This document shows positions 17,337-27,588 of a stretch of DNA of 64,000 nt, piece after piece. Made by a program: the position numbers and the translations under genes. Source of the stretch: Streptomyces thermodiastaticus. Lineage in GTDB: Bacteria > Actinomycetota > Actinomycetes > Streptomycetales > Streptomycetaceae. The stretch covers positions 186,001-250,000 of the forward strand of contig NZ_BNBV01000001.1 of the NCBI RefSeq assembly GCF_014656135.1, in the 5' to 3' direction. Under the pieces are notes generated by a model. The model saw only the letters and a list, made by a program, of their open reading frames with translations, had not been told where the DNA came from and did not search any database. Numbering within the stretch: position 1 is the stretch's first letter; every line of letters starts with the position of its first letter.

Positions 17337-18161
17337 ATGGAGCACGTCGAACTGCGGTCGCTGCACATACACCCGGTCAAGGCGTTCCGGGCCGTCGGGC
17401 TCGAGGAGGCCGTCGTGGAACCCTGGGGGCTGGCCGGGGACCGGCGCTGGGCGCTGATCGACGACGGGGGAAAGGTCGTCACGCAACGCCGGCATCCGCA
17501 TCTCGCACTCGCCGCCGCCGGGCTTCTGCCCGGCGGCGGTCTGCGTCTGTCCGCACCCGGGCAGGAACCGCTCACGGTGCCCGTGCCGCCGCAGGGGACG
17601 ACCGTGACGGTGGACGTGTTCGGCGACAAGGTGGAGGCCGTTCCGGCCGGCTCCGCCGCCCACGCCTGGTGCAGTGCCTATGTCGGCGAGGACACCAGGC
17701 TGGTGCACATGGACGATCCCGCCACCCGCCGGTCCGTCGACCCCGCGTACGGGCGGCCGGGCGAGACGGTCGCCTTCGCCGACGGCTACCCGCTGCTGCT
17801 CACCTCGCAGTCCTCGCTGGACTCCCTCAACGCGCTGATCGCCGAGGGCGACCGGCCCGAGGAGGGCCCGCTGCCGATGGACCGGTTCCGGCCCAGCGCG
17901 GTCGTGGCCGGGGCACCTGCGTGGGCCGAGGACGGCTGGCGGCGCATCGCGATCGGCGAGGTCGTCTTCCGGGTGGCCAAGCCGTGCGGACGGTGCGTGG
18001 TGACCACCACCGACCAGACCACCGCCGAACGCGGCACGGAACCGCTGCGCACGCTCGGCCGGCACCGCCGCTTCGGCAGCTCCCTGGTCTTCGGCCAGAA
18101 CTTGGTGCCGGAGTCGACCGGCACCCTCAGGGTCGGCGACCCGGTGACGATCCTGGAGTGA
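17337..18161 (+). CDS. MOSC domain protein with N-terminal beta-barrel domain
   Basis: A 274-residue protein. The N-terminal domain opens with LRSLHIHPVKAFRAVGLEEA and AGDRRWALIDDGGKVVTQRR, the MOSC-N barrel. The C-terminal MOSC domain contains MDRFRPSAVV, then AKPCGRCVVTTTDQTT with the conserved cysteine, and ends SLVFGQNLVPESTGTLRVGD. Such proteins bind or transfer molybdenum cofactor sulfur or reduce N-hydroxylated compounds (YcbX/mARC type). Full length for the family. The ATG at 17337 follows CAGGATGGGGCC. It is probably monocistronic or cotranscribed with the preceding gene. Confidence 0.88.
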   Translation: MEHVELRSLHIHPVKAFRAVGLEEAVVEPWGLAGDRRWALIDDGGKVVTQRRHPHLALAAAGLLPGGGLRLSAPGQEPLTVPVPPQGTTVTVDVFGDKVEAVPAGSAAHAWCSAYVGEDTRLVHMDDPATRRSVDPAYGRPGETVAFADGYPLLLTSQSSLDSLNALIAEGDRPEEGPLPMDRFRPSAVVAGAPAWAEDGWRRIAIGEVVFRVAKPCGRCVVTTTDQTTAERGTEPLRTLGRHRRFGSSLVFGQNLVPESTGTLRVGDPVTILE

Positions 18162-18354
18162 ATTGCCCGACGACCGCCGGGAAGCGGAGGGTTTGTTTCC
18201 GTCGGCTTCCGTCGGCGGGAACCCGCGGTCCGGCGGAGTCGTTGAGACGGCTGAGAGTTCCCTGAGAATTCCCGGCCGGCGGAAGATGTCTCCGCCCGGC
18301 CGGGTCCGCGGGCGAAGGGCTCCGCCAGGGTTTCGCCGCCGGGCGAGGAGGGGG

Positions 18355-18969
18355 GTGCGGGCCGTGCAGGCGATCAGCGGTCTGTGGCGCTGGCGAGGCA
18401 ATCCGCTGCGGCGCACGACGGATCTGGTCGAGTCCTGGGTGGCCTTGGCGGCCCTGCTGCTGTGTCTGGTCGCCGCTCCCGTGATCGGTGCGTTCGCCGG
18501 CGCCGCCACCGAGGACACGTTGCAGCGGTCGGTGCGCCAGCAGCGCCTGTCCCGGTACGCCGTCACGGCCACCGTGGTCGAGGAGTTGAACCAGCTCTCC
18601 CCCGATCCGGACCCGGAGATCTCCACCGGGCGGGAACTGCGCCACCGCGTGCTCGCCGACTGGACCGCCCCGGACGGCACACGGCACCGCGGCCCGCTCG
18701 GCACCACCCTGAAGTCCCCCCGACGGGGAGACCGTTTCCCGGTGTGGACCGACCGGCAGGGGCACCCGGTGATGCCGCCCCTGGACTCCGCCACGGCCAC
18801 CTCCCACGCCGTCCTCGCCGGACTCGGCACGGCCATGCTGACCGCGGCGGCCGTGGAGGGTCTGCGCCGGCTGATCGTCTGGCGTCTGACCCGCCGGCGC
18901 CACGCGCGCTGGGACCGGGCCTGGGAACGCACCGGTGGGGACTGGGGCCGTACGGGAACGGGCAGTTGA
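18355..18969 (+). CDS. Rv1733c-like membrane protein (copy 1)
   Basis: A 204-residue protein with two membrane segments (about residues 30-52 and 150-172) flanking a roughly 95-residue extracytoplasmic loop. The N-terminal [18 protein letters not shown] is the hallmark of actinobacterial proteins related to mycobacterial Rv1733c. The loop contains [14 protein letters not shown] and [11 protein letters not shown]; the C terminus is Arg/Trp-rich. The start is a GTG at 18355 directly after GAGGAGGGG; another in-frame GTG lies three codons later. A diverged paralogue is at 34320-34892. The role of the family is unknown; in mycobacteria Rv1733c belongs to the dormancy regulon. Confidence 0.8.
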   Translation: MRAVQAISGLWRWRGNPLRRTTDLVESWVALAALLLCLVAAPVIGAFAGAATEDTLQRSVRQQRLSRYAVTATVVEELNQLSPDPDPEISTGRELRHRVLADWTAPDGTRHRGPLGTTLKSPRRGDRFPVWTDRQGHPVMPPLDSATATSHAVLAGLGTAMLTAAAVEGLRRLIVWRLTRRRHARWDRAWERTGGDWGRTGTGS

Positions 18970-19094
18970 CCTCGGCCGGACTCCGGTCAACCTGCCCCCG
19001 GAACGCGCGCTACGGTGGACCGGCCGACCCGATCGGCAACGACCCGCGGACGAGCGAGTTCGTCAGGACGACGAGGTGGGGACACAGCAACGCC

Positions 19095-21539
19095 ATGGCA
19101 CAGGGCACGGTCCAGGTGACGCACACCGGCACGTCGCGGTGGCGGCGCCGCACTGGTGAGTACGCATCTCTCGCTGCGGCCCTGGAGGCGGCGGCGGACG
19201 GTGACGTCCTCACCGTCGCCCCGGGGACCTACCGCGAGAATCTGGTCGTCGAGCGCGCGGTGACCCTGCGCGGCCCGGAGGGCTCCTCCCCCGGCTCGGT
19301 GCGCATCGCTCCCGCGGACGGGGTGCCGCTGACCGTGCGCGCCTCGGCGGTCCTGCAGGACCTGCACGTGGAGGGGCAGGACGCCACCGCCCCCGCGCTG
19401 CTGGTGGAGGAGGGCGCGGCCGAGCTGCGGAACGTGCGGATCGTGACCCGGTCCGCGACCGGCGTGGAGGTGCGCGGCGGCGCCCGGCCGACGGTGCGGC
19501 AGTGCACGGTGGACAACCCGGCCGGCATCGGCATCGCCGTCCTGGACGGCGGCGGCGGGGTGTTCGAGGAGTGCGAGGTCATGGCCGCCGGTCAGGCGGG
19601 TGTTGCCGTGCGCGGTGGCGCGCATCCACGGCTGGAGCGCTGCCGCGTGCACCATGCCTCGGGCGCGGGCCTGACCGTGACCGGGGACAACTCCGCGCTG
19701 GAGGCGGTCGGTTGCGAGATCTACGAGATCAGGGGCACCGGGGTGCAGATCACCGGCCGGGCCGCCGCGCACCTGACCGACTGCGAGGTGCACCGCACCA
19801 CCGCCGACGGCGTCACCCTCGACACCGACGCGGTGCTCACCCTCGCCGACTGCCGGATCACCGACATCCCGGAGAACGCGGTGGATCTGCGCTCGCGTTC
19901 GGTGCTGACGCTGACGCGCACCACCGTGCGCCGGTTCGGGCGCAACGGCCTGTCGGTGTGGGATCCGGGCACCCGGGTGGACGCCAACCAGTGCGAGATC
20001 TTCGACAGCACCGGCGACTATCCGGCCGTGTGGGTCAGCGACGGCGCCACGGCGATCCTCGACTCCTGCCAGGTGCACGACGTGCCGGACGCGCTGTTCG
20101 TCCTGGACCGGGGTTCCCGTGTGGACGTCGTCGACAGCGACCTGTCTCAGGTGCGCAACACCGCGGTCTCGGTGAGCGACGGCGCCATCGCGCAGCTCGA
20201 CGACTGCCGGATCAAGGAGGCGGCCACGGGCGCCTGGTTCCGTGACCACGGCAGCGGCGGCACGCTCAGCAACTGCACCATGGACGGCACCCAGACCGGC
20301 GTGATCGTCACCAAGGGCGCCGACCCCACCATCGAGCGGTGCACGGTCGACTCCCCCTCCGAGGCCGGTTTCTACGTCTCCGCCGGGGGCCGCGGCAGCT
20401 TCCTGGGCTGCCGGGTGACGGGCAGCGGCGGCTACGGCTTCCATGTGATCGACGGCTGCCGTGCGACGCTGCGCAAGTGCCGCACGGAGCGGTGTGCCCG
20501 CGGCGGCTACGAGTTCGCGGACGGCGGGCCGGACGCGACGGGGTCGGGCCCCGTGGTGGAGGACTGCAGCAGCGACGAGAGCGGCGGCGTGCGCCTTCCG
20601 GCGGCGGCCGAGACCGCGGTGCAGACGGTCACCCCGTCCCCGGGTCTGCTGGGCGCCATCCCCGGGCAGCGCACCACCGAGCAGGAGCCGCTGCTGTCCG
20701 CCCCCGCACCCGAGCCGGAGCGGCCCGCGCGCACGGCGCGGGACGTGCTCGGTGAACTCGACGCGCTGGTGGGCCTGGAGGACGTCAAGCGCGAGGTCCG
20801 CGCCCTGACGGACATGATCGAGGTGGGCCGGCGCCGGCAGCGGGCCGGTCTGAAGGCCGCCTCGGTCAAGCGGCATCTGGTCTTCACCGGATCCCCGGGC
20901 ACCGGCAAGACCACGGTGGCCCGTCTGTACGGCGAGATCCTGGCCGCCCTGGGCGTGCTCGAGAAGGGGCATCTCGTCGAGGTCTCCCGGGTGGACCTGG
21001 TCGGCGAGCACATCGGCTCGACCGCGATCCGCACCCAGGAGGCGTTCGAGAAGGCGCGCGGCGGGGTGCTGTTCATCGACGAGGCGTACACGCTCTCCCC
21101 GGAGGACGCCGGGCGTGACTTCGGCAAGGAGGCCATCGACACGCTCGTGAAGCTGATGGAGGACCACCGGGACGAGGTCGTGGTGATCGTCGCCGGGTAC
21201 ACGGCGGAGATGGAGCGCTTCCTGTCCGTCAACCCCGGTGTCGCGTCCCGTTTCTCCCGCACCATCACCTTCGGCGACTACAGCCCCGGGGAGCTGCTGC
21301 GCATCGTGGAGCAGCAGGCCGAGGAGCAGGAGTACCGGCTGGCTCCGGGAACGGGCGAGGCGCTGCTGAAGTACTTCACCGAGCTGCCGAAGGGCGTCTC
21401 GTTCGGCAACGGCCGTACCGCGCGGCAGACCTTCGAGGCGATGGTGGAGCGGCACGCGGGCCGGGTGGCGCAGCTCGACGACCCGGACACCGACGATCTG
21501 ACGCTGCTCTACCCCGAGGATCTGCCGGCGCTGCCCTGA
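19095..21539 (+). CDS. Right-handed beta-helix / CbxX-type AAA+ ATPase fusion
   Basis: An 814-residue fusion. Residues about 20-490 are a parallel beta-helix of some 20 rungs, opening [20 protein letters not shown] and then repeating units such as [20 protein letters not shown]. Cys occupies the same rung position again and again (…CEV, …CRI, …CTV). After a Pro-rich linker (about 500-545) comes a CbxX/EccA-type AAA+ module. It has [17 protein letters not shown], Walker A GSPGTGKT (about 599-606), Walker B VLFIDEAY (about 657-664) and an arginine finger in SRFSR (about 719). There is no signal peptide, so it acts in the cytoplasm, probably as a remodelling ATPase with a beta-helix recognition arm. 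Its 3' end overlaps the convergent membrane-protein gene by 31 bp. Confidence 0.88.
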   Translation: MAQGTVQVTHTGTSRWRRRTGEYASLAAALEAAADGDVLTVAPGTYRENLVVERAVTLRGPEGSSPGSVRIAPADGVPLTVRASAVLQDLHVEGQDATAPALLVEEGAAELRNVRIVTRSATGVEVRGGARPTVRQCTVDNPAGIGIAVLDGGGGVFEECEVMAAGQAGVAVRGGAHPRLERCRVHHASGAGLTVTGDNSALEAVGCEIYEIRGTGVQITGRAAAHLTDCEVHRTTADGVTLDTDAVLTLADCRITDIPENAVDLRSRSVLTLTRTTVRRFGRNGLSVWDPGTRVDANQCEIFDSTGDYPAVWVSDGATAILDSCQVHDVPDALFVLDRGSRVDVVDSDLSQVRNTAVSVSDGAIAQLDDCRIKEAATGAWFRDHGSGGTLSNCTMDGTQTGVIVTKGADPTIERCTVDSPSEAGFYVSAGGRGSFLGCRVTGSGGYGFHVIDGCRATLRKCRTERCARGGYEFADGGPDATGSGPVVEDCSSDESGGVRLPAAAETAVQTVTPSPGLLGAIPGQRTTEQEPLLSAPAPEPERPARTARDVLGELDALVGLEDVKREVRALTDMIEVGRRRQRAGLKAASVKRHLVFTGSPGTGKTTVARLYGEILAALGVLEKGHLVEVSRVDLVGEHIGSTAIRTQEAFEKARGGVLFIDEAYTLSPEDAGRDFGKEAIDTLVKLMEDHRDEVVVIVAGYTAEMERFLSVNPGVASRFSRTITFGDYSPGELLRIVEQQAEEQEYRLAPGTGEALLKYFTELPKGVSFGNGRTARQTFEAMVERHAGRVAQLDDPDTDDLTLLYPEDLPALP

Positions 21540-23968
21540 GGCCCGGCGTCCAGCCGCTGCCCGGTGCCGGGCGGCCGGGAGCCGTCCGGCTCGGTGTGCT
21601 GCCCGGTGCCGTGGCGCGGCGCCGGCACCTCGGCCGCGAGGCGGTCCAGCAGCTGCCGGCGCTCCTGCGCGAAGGCCGGGTCGGCCTGGTAGTCGCCGTG
21701 GCCGAGGATCGGCTCGGGCAGCGGGTGCCGGGCGGTGCGGCCGTAGACCAGGGGGTCCTTCAGCGGGGCACGGTCCACGGCCGGGCCGCAGTCCTCGGGC
21801 AGGCGGATGGGGCCGCCGATGGGATCGGTGAGCCGGTACAGGTTGCGCCAGCAGACGATGTCGCGGTGCAGGCTCGCGAGGGCCTCCTGCCCGAAGTGGG
21901 CCGGGAACCAGCGGCCGTAGAGCCGGGTCAGCGGGGAGCCGTAGGTGAGCAGCGCGACCCGCCGCCGCACGGAGGGCGGCAGCTGCCAGGCCGCGGCGGC
22001 GACCAGCACGCTGCCCTGGGAGTGCCCGGACAGCACCAGTCGGCCGCCCGTGGCCCGGGTCCAGGTCGCCACCCGCCAGGTCAGGTCGGGCACCACGCGC
22101 TCGGCGTAACAGGGCGGGGCGAAGGGGTGGGCGGCGCGCGGCCAGAAGGTGCCGACGTCCCAGAGGATGCCGATGGTGCGGCGTGCGGAGGCGCTTTTGT
22201 AGGCGCGGCGGCCCCAGGTGACGAACGCGAGGAAACCCAGCCCTATCAGCCAGGATCCCAGCGCCTGCACGGTCTCGGCCGCGCCCGCGACGAGGGCCGG
22301 TGCGCCTGCGGCGGCCCGGGCCGGGGTGCGGCCCGTGAGCAGGGCGCCGGCCACGGCCGCGACGCCCAGCAGCAGGGTGACGGCGGCGACGGCACCCGCC
22401 ACGAGGGGTGCGTCGTCGGTGAGGGTCGCCATCGCGCGGACGCGGGCGATCTGGCGGGTGCGCTGGGCGTCGGGCGCCTCGCCCGGGTGGTCGCGGGCGA
22501 CCGCGGCGCGTTCGGCACGGGCCCGCCGCAGGGTGCGCCCGGCCAGCCTGCCGCACAGCACCAGCAGCACCAGCAGCAGCGGGGGGATGACCGAGGCCTG
22601 CCAGGTCAGCAGGACCGGTGGGCCGGGCAGGAAGGTGCCGGTGCCGTCCAGCCAGTCGGACACCCGCTGGGCGACGCCGCCGGTCATGACGCCGCCCAGG
22701 GCGCAGGCCAGCATCGCGACCACCGGCCCGCCCAGACCGCGCAGCGCGACCGCGGGGGCCGGGGCGGCCGTCTTTCCGTCCTGCGCGGTGCGGGACGCCG
22801 GCCGGTGGGTGCGGTACAGCAGGTGTGCCACGACGGCGAGGACCACCGCCAGAAGGCCCTGCACCAGCGTCAGGGCGGCGAAGACGACGTCCGCCTGGAG
22901 CCGGCCGGCCGACCGCCAGCCGGGGCGGGACCAGCCGGCGTACAGCGCGGCGAGCACGAGCAGCAGGAGGGCGGCGAGCGGGAGCTGCCGCACGAGGTGC
23001 CGGTCGATCCGGCGGTCCAGGCGGTTCTCGCTGCGGCCGCGCCGGCACACCGCGCTCACCACGACGCCCGCGGTGACGGCCAGAGCTGCCTGCAGCAGCC
23101 AGCCCAGGACGTCCAGCACGACCGGGCCGCCGGGCCGGCGGTCGGCGTGCGCGGCGGGCACGGCGAGGGCGGCGGCCACGGTCAGCAGCCCGGCGGCGGT
23201 GTGGGCGGCGCGCAGCCGGGCCACGAGGCGGCGGCCGTACCAGAAGCCGGGCCGGGCGAGCGCCCCGCCGCCGCTGTCCTCCTGCCGACCGGAGTCGGTG
23301 GGCAGGGGCTGCTGGGACTCGTAGGCGTTCCAGGTGCGGTGGGACAGGTACCACAGCAGGGCGGTCAGGGCGGAGGGAACCAGCGCGGCGAGGACGAGTC
23401 TGCGGCCGGGGGTGCTCCACCAGCCGCCCTCGGCGGGCGAGAGGAAACCCAGCCAGGAGTGGCGGGCGGCGCACGCGCGGGTGCCCGCGCACTGCCAGGC
23501 GACCAGGTCGAGGGCGACCTCGCAGGCGGCGGCGACGAGCAGTACGGTCAGGGTCAGCCCGCACAGGCGGACCAGCAGACCGTACAGGCGGACGGTGCGG
23601 CGGTGCCCGCGGGCCGAGGGCCGCATCCAGTGGGCGAGGTTGACCACCATGAACGGCAGCAGCAGCAGCCACAGCGCGCGGCTGCTGTTGCCGGAGGTGA
23701 GGTTGGACCAGACGTAGGCCTCGGGCACCGGGGCGTCGCGGTGGCCCTCGGGGCGTGTCTCGGCGTCGACGTCGTCGGCCCGCCGGTAGACGGCGGCGGT
23801 GTCGTCGCCGGTGATCCGCACCGGGCAGGGGTGGTCGAGCATCTCCTGGGGTGTGGTGCCGCCGACGCCGTGGACGAGCAGTTCCACGGCGGGCCCCGCG
23901 GGGCCCGCCGACGCGTCGGCCGTGTCCGGCACCGGCTGTGCGTCCGGCTGCCGCTGCGGAGATTCCAC
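21509..23968 (-). CDS. Multi-spanning membrane protein with lipase-like domain
   Basis: An 819-residue protein. The N-terminal soluble part has [19 protein letters not shown] (about residues 28-46), an oxyanion-loop-like motif. Then come 10 or so hydrophobic segments spread over about residues 95-600. The C-terminal soluble part contains [20 protein letters not shown], in which GHSQGS (about 646-651) is the nucleophile elbow of alpha/beta hydrolases. A split hydrolase fold wrapped around a membrane domain is likely. Family members are annotated as integral membrane proteins of unknown function. The 3' end overlaps the convergent beta-helix/AAA+ gene by 31 bp. No substrate can be proposed. Confidence 0.75.
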   Translation of the reverse strand: MESPQRQPDAQPVPDTADASAGPAGPAVELLVHGVGGTTPQEMLDHPCPVRITGDDTAAVYRRADDVDAETRPEGHRDAPVPEAYVWSNLTSGNSSRALWLLLLPFMVVNLAHWMRPSARGHRRTVRLYGLLVRLCGLTLTVLLVAAACEVALDLVAWQCAGTRACAARHSWLGFLSPAEGGWWSTPGRRLVLAALVPSALTALLWYLSHRTWNAYESQQPLPTDSGRQEDSGGGALARPGFWYGRRLVARLRAAHTAAGLLTVAAALAVPAAHADRRPGGPVVLDVLGWLLQAALAVTAGVVVSAVCRRGRSENRLDRRIDRHLVRQLPLAALLLLVLAALYAGWSRPGWRSAGRLQADVVFAALTLVQGLLAVVLAVVAHLLYRTHRPASRTAQDGKTAAPAPAVALRGLGGPVVAMLACALGGVMTGGVAQRVSDWLDGTGTFLPGPPVLLTWQASVIPPLLLVLLVLCGRLAGRTLRRARAERAAVARDHPGEAPDAQRTRQIARVRAMATLTDDAPLVAGAVAAVTLLLGVAAVAGALLTGRTPARAAAGAPALVAGAAETVQALGSWLIGLGFLAFVTWGRRAYKSASARRTIGILWDVGTFWPRAAHPFAPPCYAERVVPDLTWRVATWTRATGGRLVLSGHSQGSVLVAAAAWQLPPSVRRRVALLTYGSPLTRLYGRWFPAHFGQEALASLHRDIVCWRNLYRLTDPIGGPIRLPEDCGPAVDRAPLKDPLVYGRTARHPLPEPILGHGDYQADPAFAQERRQLLDRLAAEVPAPRHGTGQHTEPDGSRPPGTGQRLDAGPQGSAGRSSG

Positions 23969-24352
23969 CGTCTGCGCCTCCCCCGTGATGCGCCGCCTCG
24001 TCTCCGTGATCGTGTGATCGTGAGGTCAGGATCTCCGCCGCCGGCAAAGGACACACCTGTTCTCACGGAATCTCCCCGATCCGTGTGACGAGCACACCGT
24101 GCGACGACGGCCGCGGGCGGCCGGTACCCGGCCCGGCGCCGCGACCACGGTGGGCGGCGTCTCAGGGCGGCCGCGCGGACGGCGGCCGGTCGCTGAAGCC
24201 GCGTGCCGCAGGCAGGCGATGGCGTGGACGGACGGCGCGCCATGAAAGGATGGGAGTGTCCGCGCACCGGTGCCCTGGTGACAGCGCTCACCACCAGCGG
24301 GTGCGTCCCGGGCGTGTCGGACACCGGCGGAGGCGAAAGGAACCTGAGCCAC

Positions 24353-25180
24353 GTGAGCGAGAATCAGAACCTCCTCGCGGAGCAGCGGCGCGCCTTGATC
24401 CTGGACGAGGTCCGGCGCCGCGGCGGGGTCCGGGTCAACGAGCTGACCCGGAAACTGGGTGTGTCGGACATGACCGTCCGCCGCGACCTGGATGCGCTGG
24501 CCCGGCAGGGCGTGCTGGAGAAGGTGCACGGCGGTGCGGTGCCGGTGGTCGAGGCCAGCACGCACGAGCCGGGCTTCGAGGCGAAGTCGGGCCTGGAGCC
24601 GACCGCCAAGGAGGACATCGCGCGGGCGGCCGCGCAGCTGGTGGCGCCGGGGTCGGCGATCGCCCTGTCCGGCGGGACGACGACGTACGCGCTGGCCCAC
24701 CACCTGGTGGACGTGCCGGAGCTGACCGTGGTCACCAATTCGGTGCGGGTCGCCGACGTCTTCCACGCCGCCCAGCGCACCTCCGGGCCTCGGCAGGGTG
24801 CGGCCACGGTGGTGCTGACCGGAGGGGTGCGCACCCCGTCCGACTCGCTGGTGGGGCCGGTGGCCGACCAGGCCATCGCCACGCTCCACTTCGACATGCT
24901 GTTCCTCGGCGTGCACGGGATATCGGTGGAGGCCGGCCTGTCGACGCCGAACCTCGCCGAGGCGGAGACCAACCGGCGGCTGGTGCAGTCCGCGCGCCGG
25001 GTGGTCGTGGTCGCCGATCACACCAAGTGGGGTGTGATCGGGCTGAGTTCCTTCGCCTCGCTGGACCGGGTCGACACGCTGGTGACGGACGCCGGACTGC
25101 CGCCCGAGGCACGTGCCGAGGTCTCCGAGTATCTGCGGCTGGTGGTGGCCGGCGAGTCCGGGCAGGACGCGCGGGACTGA
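24353..25180 (+). CDS. DeoR/GlpR-family transcriptional regulator (copy 1)
   Basis: A 275-residue repressor. The N-terminal winged helix reads RRGGVRVNELTRKLGVSDMT then VRRDLDALARQGVLEKVHGG, the DeoR signature. The C-terminal sugar-phosphate sensor domain has IALSGGTTTYALAH, VVTNS, DMLFLGVHGISVEAGL and VVVADHTKWG. The start is a GTG at 24353 with GGCGGAGGCGAAAGG upstream. DeoR regulators usually repress sugar or nucleoside catabolic genes next to them, but the neighbours here (a membrane hydrolase and a PLP enzyme) give no clear target, so it may act elsewhere. It is convergent with the PLP gene. Confidence 0.9.
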   Translation: MSENQNLLAEQRRALILDEVRRRGGVRVNELTRKLGVSDMTVRRDLDALARQGVLEKVHGGAVPVVEASTHEPGFEAKSGLEPTAKEDIARAAAQLVAPGSAIALSGGTTTYALAHHLVDVPELTVVTNSVRVADVFHAAQRTSGPRQGAATVVLTGGVRTPSDSLVGPVADQAIATLHFDMLFLGVHGISVEAGLSTPNLAEAETNRRLVQSARRVVVVADHTKWGVIGLSSFASLDRVDTLVTDAGLPPEARAEVSEYLRLVVAGESGQDARD

Positions 25181-25247
25181 GCCGCCGTCAGCGGCCACAC
25201 CGTCCCTCCGGGAGACCCTGTGCGGCTCGTCGGCCCACCGGGCCAGG

Positions 25248-25286
25248 GCGGCCGGCACCACGGTGACGCGGTGGTGCTCCGGCCGC
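25248..25286. terminator. Hairpin between convergent DeoR and PLP-enzyme genes
   Basis: GCGGCCGGCACCAC (25248-25261) pairs with GTGGTG (25271-25276) and CCGGCCGC (25279-25286), a 14-bp stem with a 2-nt bulge around a 9-nt loop. It lies in the 119-bp gap between convergent genes and can terminate both. Confidence 0.6.
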
Positions 25287-25299
25287 GCAGGTCCTCTCC

Positions 25300-26424
25300 T
25301 CAGCCCGGCCAGGCCCCGCCGGCCAGGAAGGTGTCGATCGCCGCGGCGTACGGGGTGATGTCCAGGCCCTGCCCGGCGAGCCAGGCGTCCGAGTAGTACT
25401 TGTCGAGGTAGCGGTCCCCCGGGTCGCACAGCAGGGTCACCACGCTGCCCTGGCGGCCTTCGGCGCGCATCTCGGCGACGATCCGCAGGGCGCTCCACAG
25501 GCCGGTGCCCGTGGAGCCGCCCGCCTTGCGGCCGATGACGTGTTCCAGGGCACGCACGGCGGCGACGGCGGCGGCGTCCGGCACCCTCATCATCCGGTCG
25601 ATGGCACCGGGCAGGAAGCTCGGTTCCATGCGCGGCCTGCCGATGCCCTCGATGCGGGAGCCGCGGTCGCAGGAGACGTCCGGGTCGCCGGTGACCCAGC
25701 CTGCGAAGAAGCAGGAGTTGTCGGGGTCGGCGACGCAGATGCGGGTGTCGTACTGCATGTAGTGGACGTAGCGCGCCAGGGTCGCGGAGGTGCCGCCGGT
25801 GCCGGCGGTGGCGACGATCCACGCCGGCTCGGGGAAGCGTTCCAGCCTCAGCTGGCGGAAGATCGACTCGGCGATGTTGTTGTTGCCGCGCCAGTCGGTG
25901 GCGCGCTCGGCGTAGGTGAACTGGTCCATGTAGTGGCCGCCGGTCTCCGCCGCGAGCCGGGCGGACTCCTCGTACATCGTCCGCGGGTCGTCCACGAAGT
26001 GGCAGCGGCCGCCGTGGAACTCGATCAGGCGGCACTTCTCGGCGCTCGTCGTGCGGGGCATCACCGCGATGAACGGCACCCCGATCAGCTGGGCGAAGTA
26101 CGCCTCGGAGACGGCGGTCGAACCGCTGGAGGCCTCGATCACGGGGCGGCCGGGCCGGATCCAGCCGTTGCACAGGCCGTACAGGAACAGCGAACGGGCC
26201 AGGCGGTGTTTGAGGCTTCCGGTGGGATGGGTCGACTCGTCCTTGAGGTACAGGTCGATGCCCCAGTCCTCGGGCAGCGGGAAGCGCAGCAAGTGGGTGT
26301 CGGCCGAGCGGTTGGCGTCGGCCTGGACCTTGCGGACCGCCTCCTTCAGCCAGGTCCGGTAGGCGAGGTCCGTGCGGTCGACGTCGAGGGTGTCGCCGGT
26401 CCGGCGCTGGTCGGTGGTGCTCAC
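25300..26424 (-). CDS. PLP-dependent cysteine synthase-family enzyme (Cds1-like)
   Basis: A 374-residue fold-type II PLP enzyme. The PLP lysine is in HPTGSLKHR (about residue 72), the substrate loop is [16 protein letters not shown], and the phosphate-binding glycine loop is [14 protein letters not shown]. Cysteine synthase family members make or cleave cysteine with sulfide. The long form with [20 protein letters not shown] at the N terminus resembles actinobacterial L-cysteine desulfhydrase Cds1 (Rv3684), so H2S release from cysteine is possible; I am not certain. The start is a GTG at 26424 with GAGGAG 7 nt upstream; a TTG five codons earlier would put that site inside the gene. Confidence 0.82.
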   Translation of the reverse strand: MSTTDQRRTGDTLDVDRTDLAYRTWLKEAVRKVQADANRSADTHLLRFPLPEDWGIDLYLKDESTHPTGSLKHRLARSLFLYGLCNGWIRPGRPVIEASSGSTAVSEAYFAQLIGVPFIAVMPRTTSAEKCRLIEFHGGRCHFVDDPRTMYEESARLAAETGGHYMDQFTYAERATDWRGNNNIAESIFRQLRLERFPEPAWIVATAGTGGTSATLARYVHYMQYDTRICVADPDNSCFFAGWVTGDPDVSCDRGSRIEGIGRPRMEPSFLPGAIDRMMRVPDAAAVAAVRALEHVIGRKAGGSTGTGLWSALRIVAEMRAEGRQGSVVTLLCDPGDRYLDKYYSDAWLAGQGLDITPYAAAIDTFLAGGAWPG

Positions 26425-26962
26425 GGCAGGACTCCTCAAGGGTGGGCGCCGGCGGCGTGTCCGCGGCCGGGGCGCCCCCGATGATAGACACCTGGAACAC
26501 GCTTCTCACCTGCATAAACAGCTCTTTGGGCAGGTCAAAGGCAACCCTGGGGGCGCCCGCCGGGCGCGTGGGCGGCGCACGGCGCGCACGGACGGGAGCG
26601 CGTGTGTGCGCATGCTCCCGTAACACCGCTCAGCGCGCGGTCCGCACGCGCTGGTGCCTCGGCGGCCGGGGGCGGCAGACTGCGCCGCGCGGGACGACTC
26701 CGCACACGACCGCGCACGGGCACGCCGGACGGGCCGGGCAGGAGTACATGCGAGATCACGAACGACCGCACGACGAAAGGCGCCACGAAGTTGCGGCGCT
26801 GAACCCCTTGCGTCACTCTGGTCTCACGTCACTCTGGGTTTACCGGCGATAACGCTGCGAACCAGCCCGCCGGCCACGACAGCAGGCGGCAGTGTCACGC
26901 AGGCGTCCTGCTGCATTCGAAACGTCGTGTTCTTCCGGACCTCAAGTCGGGGAGTCGCAGCC
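26425..26962. promoter_or_regulatory. Divergent promoter region, PLP enzyme / ATP-binding protein
   Basis: A 538-bp gap without a convincing gene. On the minus strand TTGACC (complement of 26533-26538) and TATGCA (complement of 26511-26516) are 16 bp apart and could be the promoter of the PLP gene. On the plus strand GTCACTCTGG occurs twice (26812-26821 and 26828-26837), 16 bp apart, about 130 bp before the ATP-binding protein. This could be a regulator site or chance. Confidence 0.35.
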
Positions 26963-27511
26963 GTGACCAGTCACCCAAGCAGGCACTGCACGGTGGAGCT
27001 CCAAGCCCTGCCGTCGCGGATCGGCCAGGTCCGCAGAATCGTATCGGCGCACTTGCGCTACTGGAATCTGGACGCTCTGATCGACCGGGCCGCGCTCGGT
27101 GTGACGGAGTTGCTCACCAACGTCCACCTGCACGCCCAGCCCGACAAGCTGTGCACCGTCCAGCTCGAGCACTTCATGGACCGGCTGACCGTCTCCGTGC
27201 ACGACCACGATCCGCGGCTGCCGGTGGTGGAGGACCTGGGGCACGTCGCTCCGCTGGCCACCGAGGGCCGGGGGCTGGCGATGGTGGCCGCGATGAGCGA
27301 GAGCTGGGGCGCCCGCCCGGACGGGGACCGCGGGAAGGTCGTGTGGTTCACGCTGCCGGCCTCGGGCCATCCGGTCACGGTGCCGGGCCGGGTGCTGCGG
27401 CCGGCGGCCGGGGAGCAGCCCGTGCCCGGGCTCGCCGGCGTGGGAGCGGAGACCGCGCTCGACGGCTCCCGTCCCGCCCATGCTCCCGCCCGGTCCGCCG
27501 TTCCCGGCTGA
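26963..27511 (+). CDS. RsbW-like ATP-binding protein (anti-sigma type)
   Basis: A 182-residue GHKL-fold ATPase. The N box is in AALGVTELLTNVHLHA (about residues 35-50), the G1 box is weak and the G2-type loop is TEGRGLAMVAAMSESWG (about 100-116), followed by KVVWFTLPA. These stand-alone HATPase_c proteins are very numerous in Streptomyces and resemble RsbW/SpoIIAB anti-sigma kinases that bind a sigma factor or an antagonist. The C-terminal 55 residues are low complexity. The start is a GTG at 26963; no nearby sigma or anti-anti-sigma gene shows its partner. Confidence 0.85.
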   Translation: MTSHPSRHCTVELQALPSRIGQVRRIVSAHLRYWNLDALIDRAALGVTELLTNVHLHAQPDKLCTVQLEHFMDRLTVSVHDHDPRLPVVEDLGHVAPLATEGRGLAMVAAMSESWGARPDGDRGKVVWFTLPASGHPVTVPGRVLRPAAGEQPVPGLAGVGAETALDGSRPAHAPARSAVPG

Positions 27512-27530
27512 CCGGGCGGTGACCGGGCCC

Positions 27531-27588
27531 GCCGGGCGTCACGGCCCGGCGGGCGTCACGGCCCGGCGGGCGTCACGGCCCGGCGGGC
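27531..27588. repeat. 17-bp tandem repeat, 3.4 copies
   Basis: GGCGGGCGTCACGGCCC is repeated head to tail at 27531-27547 (first base pair differs), 27548-27564 and 27565-27581, with a partial copy to 27588. It lies between the ATP-binding protein and a convergent small secreted-protein frame. Each unit contains GGGC/GCCC elements, so hairpins can form and it may act as a terminator. Confidence 0.75.

Noticed and set aside
24203..24352. A start for the first DeoR gene at an upstream frame opening (24203-24241)
   Set aside because: The added residues are not DeoR-like, while the GTG at 24353 has a good ribosome site and the usual distance to the winged helix.
26461..26626. Peptide-like stretch [20 protein letters not shown] on the minus strand upstream of the PLP gene, considered as a leader or small peptide gene
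   Set aside because: The same bases form a plausible promoter (TTGACC and TATGCA), there is no ribosome site before the internal ATG and the frame runs into the PLP gene out of frame.
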